Below are positions 63,700 to 64,000 of a stretch of DNA of 64,000 nucleotides, piece by piece. The notes beneath the pieces are model-generated. The model had not been told where the DNA came from. It saw nothing but the letters and a program-made list of their open reading frames with translations, and did no database searches. Position 1 is the first letter of the stretch; each line of letters begins with the position of its first letter. A program made the position numbers and the translations under genes. This stretch comes from Candidatus Latescibacterota bacterium (GTDB lineage Bacteria > Latescibacterota > UBA2968): the NCBI GenBank assembly GCA_022824945.1, contig JAJDYX010000036.1:31548-95547 (forward strand), given 5' to 3'.

Positions 63700-63720
63700 C
63701 CCAACGCTGAAGCAGTTGGG
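63700..63720 (-). mobile_element. IS200/IS605-type right-end hairpin
   Basis: CCCAACGCTGAAGCAGTTGGG forms a stem CCCAAC/GTTGGG and reads GCCCAACTGCTTCAGCGTTGGGAGTAGTCAC on the minus strand, a typical right-end palindrome of IS605-like elements, in which the TnpB-associated guide RNA also ends. A direct repeat TCCCACTTGT occurs at 63662-63671 and 63683-63692 next to it. Confidence 0.7.
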
Positions 63721-63731
63721 CTTCTTGGTGG

Positions 63732-63822
63732 TTACCCGATAAAATCATTCGGGCACATGCATTCCACCTGACGTTGTAGCCCCAACGTCAATATGTTTAT
63801 CGCAGCATTGTGGTCTCTGGAG
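63732..63822 (-). pseudogene. tnpB: TnpB (IS605 OrfB) C-terminal remnant
   Basis: Minus-strand frame ending at TAA 63732-63734 encodes NSRDHNAAINILTLGLQRQVECMCPNDFIG, the end of the TnpB RuvC-like domain with the conserved RDHNAA segment. Everything upstream is missing: the frame is cut at about 63822-63826 where an IS3 transposase gene begins. Only the right end of this element survives. Confidence 0.8.
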
Positions 63823-64000
63823 TTACCCCGCTTCGGTGGAGTATTTAGGGTTTGTGTTACCAGCGTGTGATTGATGCAGTTTTTCATAAGCTATCGGCGC
63901 ATGATAGGCGATGGAAGAATGCCTGCGATGCGGATTATACCATCCTTCAATGTAAGAGAAAATGGCCAAGCGAGCTTCCTTATGCGTACGGAAGCAACGG
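63823..64000 (-). CDS. IS3-family transposase OrfB, C-terminal part (partial)
   Basis: Frame running off the right edge and ending at TAA 63823-63825. RCFRTHKEARLAIFSYIEGWYNPHRRHSSIAYHAP is the IS3 OrfB terminus, with the final Glu of the DDE triad (IFSYIEG) followed by YNPHRRHSSI. The C terminus ends NPKYSTEAG immediately next to TnpB sequence; the expected IS3 terminal inverted repeat is not seen after the stop, so the junction looks recombined. Confidence 0.82.
   Translation of the reverse strand, partial: RCFRTHKEARLAIFSYIEGWYNPHRRHSSIAYHAPIAYEKLHQSHAGNTNPKYSTEAG

Overview
The window reads as a chromosomal piece of an uncultured, roughly 50% GC, Gram-negative-type bacterium. Evidence for an outer membrane is a BamA/Omp85 protein followed by an OmpH/Skp chaperone, an RND efflux pump and many signal peptides. 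Two GWxTD-domain proteins, three phytanoyl-CoA-dioxygenase-family proteins, paired sulfatases and a DUF6785-type membrane protein together resemble Latescibacterota or related candidate phyla (FCB/Poribacteria-like). That placement is an inference from gene families, not a phylogeny.

Layout. 1-11,060 is housekeeping: clpC; bamA-ompH-fabZ; then on the minus strand a run of zinc-ribbon protein, RNase H, the RNase P RNA, pyrF and an ABC-F ATPase, plus a tRNA-Val(CAC). 11,200-15,720 holds a PhyH oxygenase divergent from a sugar-acid dehydratase (IlvD/Edd family) that is tightly followed by modB and modC. 15,720-22,130 is a regulatory and accessory stretch: a probable structured RNA transcription unit with its own promoter and terminator, a small membrane protein, an ECF sigma factor, two near-identical YgiT-type zinc-finger genes (one behind a sigma-54-like promoter), an FtsX/MacB-like permease, and a two-gene unit that includes a possible DNA-annealing protein. 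22,339-30,261 carries a TPR-GWxTD protein, glycerate 2-kinase, PhyH, DUF6785-like membrane protein, epimerase and a QueD-like protein. 30,373-31,489 is a sigma-70-family gene whose promoter spacer contains a perfect inverted repeat of the GAAC-N4-GTTC type (a LexA/DinR-like box). 31,683-36,884 is a coiled-coil membrane protein plus an RND pump.

36,980-53,488 is a catabolic island: two sulfatases, a GH29 alpha-L-fucosidase, a DegT-like aminotransferase-fold protein, a xylose-isomerase-like TIM barrel, an enolase-superfamily dehydratase, a zinc-less MDR dehydrogenase, PhyH, amidohydrolase, a serine hydrolase and a TolB-like lipoprotein, interrupted by a GtrA/DUF2723 envelope pair and a glycerophosphodiesterase. 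It looks suited to desulfating and dismantling sulfated, fucose-containing glycans or related small molecules. 53,500-56,700 is an accessory patch with Uma2, an AT-rich secreted protein, a pentapeptide-repeat gene next to a severed FRG-domain tail, and an orphan HicB. 56,860-61,788 is selB-selA (selenocysteine insertion) with a second GWxTD protein, then a class I aldolase. The window ends in nested mobile-element debris: an IS200/IS605 right end with a TnpB tail, joined directly to the 3' end of an IS3-family transposase that runs out of the window.

The strongest candidates for new biology are the orphan RNA unit at 15.9-16.2 kb, the LexA-like box inside the sigma-factor promoter, the duplicated YgiT genes with separate control, the annealing-like protein at 21.4 kb, and the pentapeptide/FRG locus.
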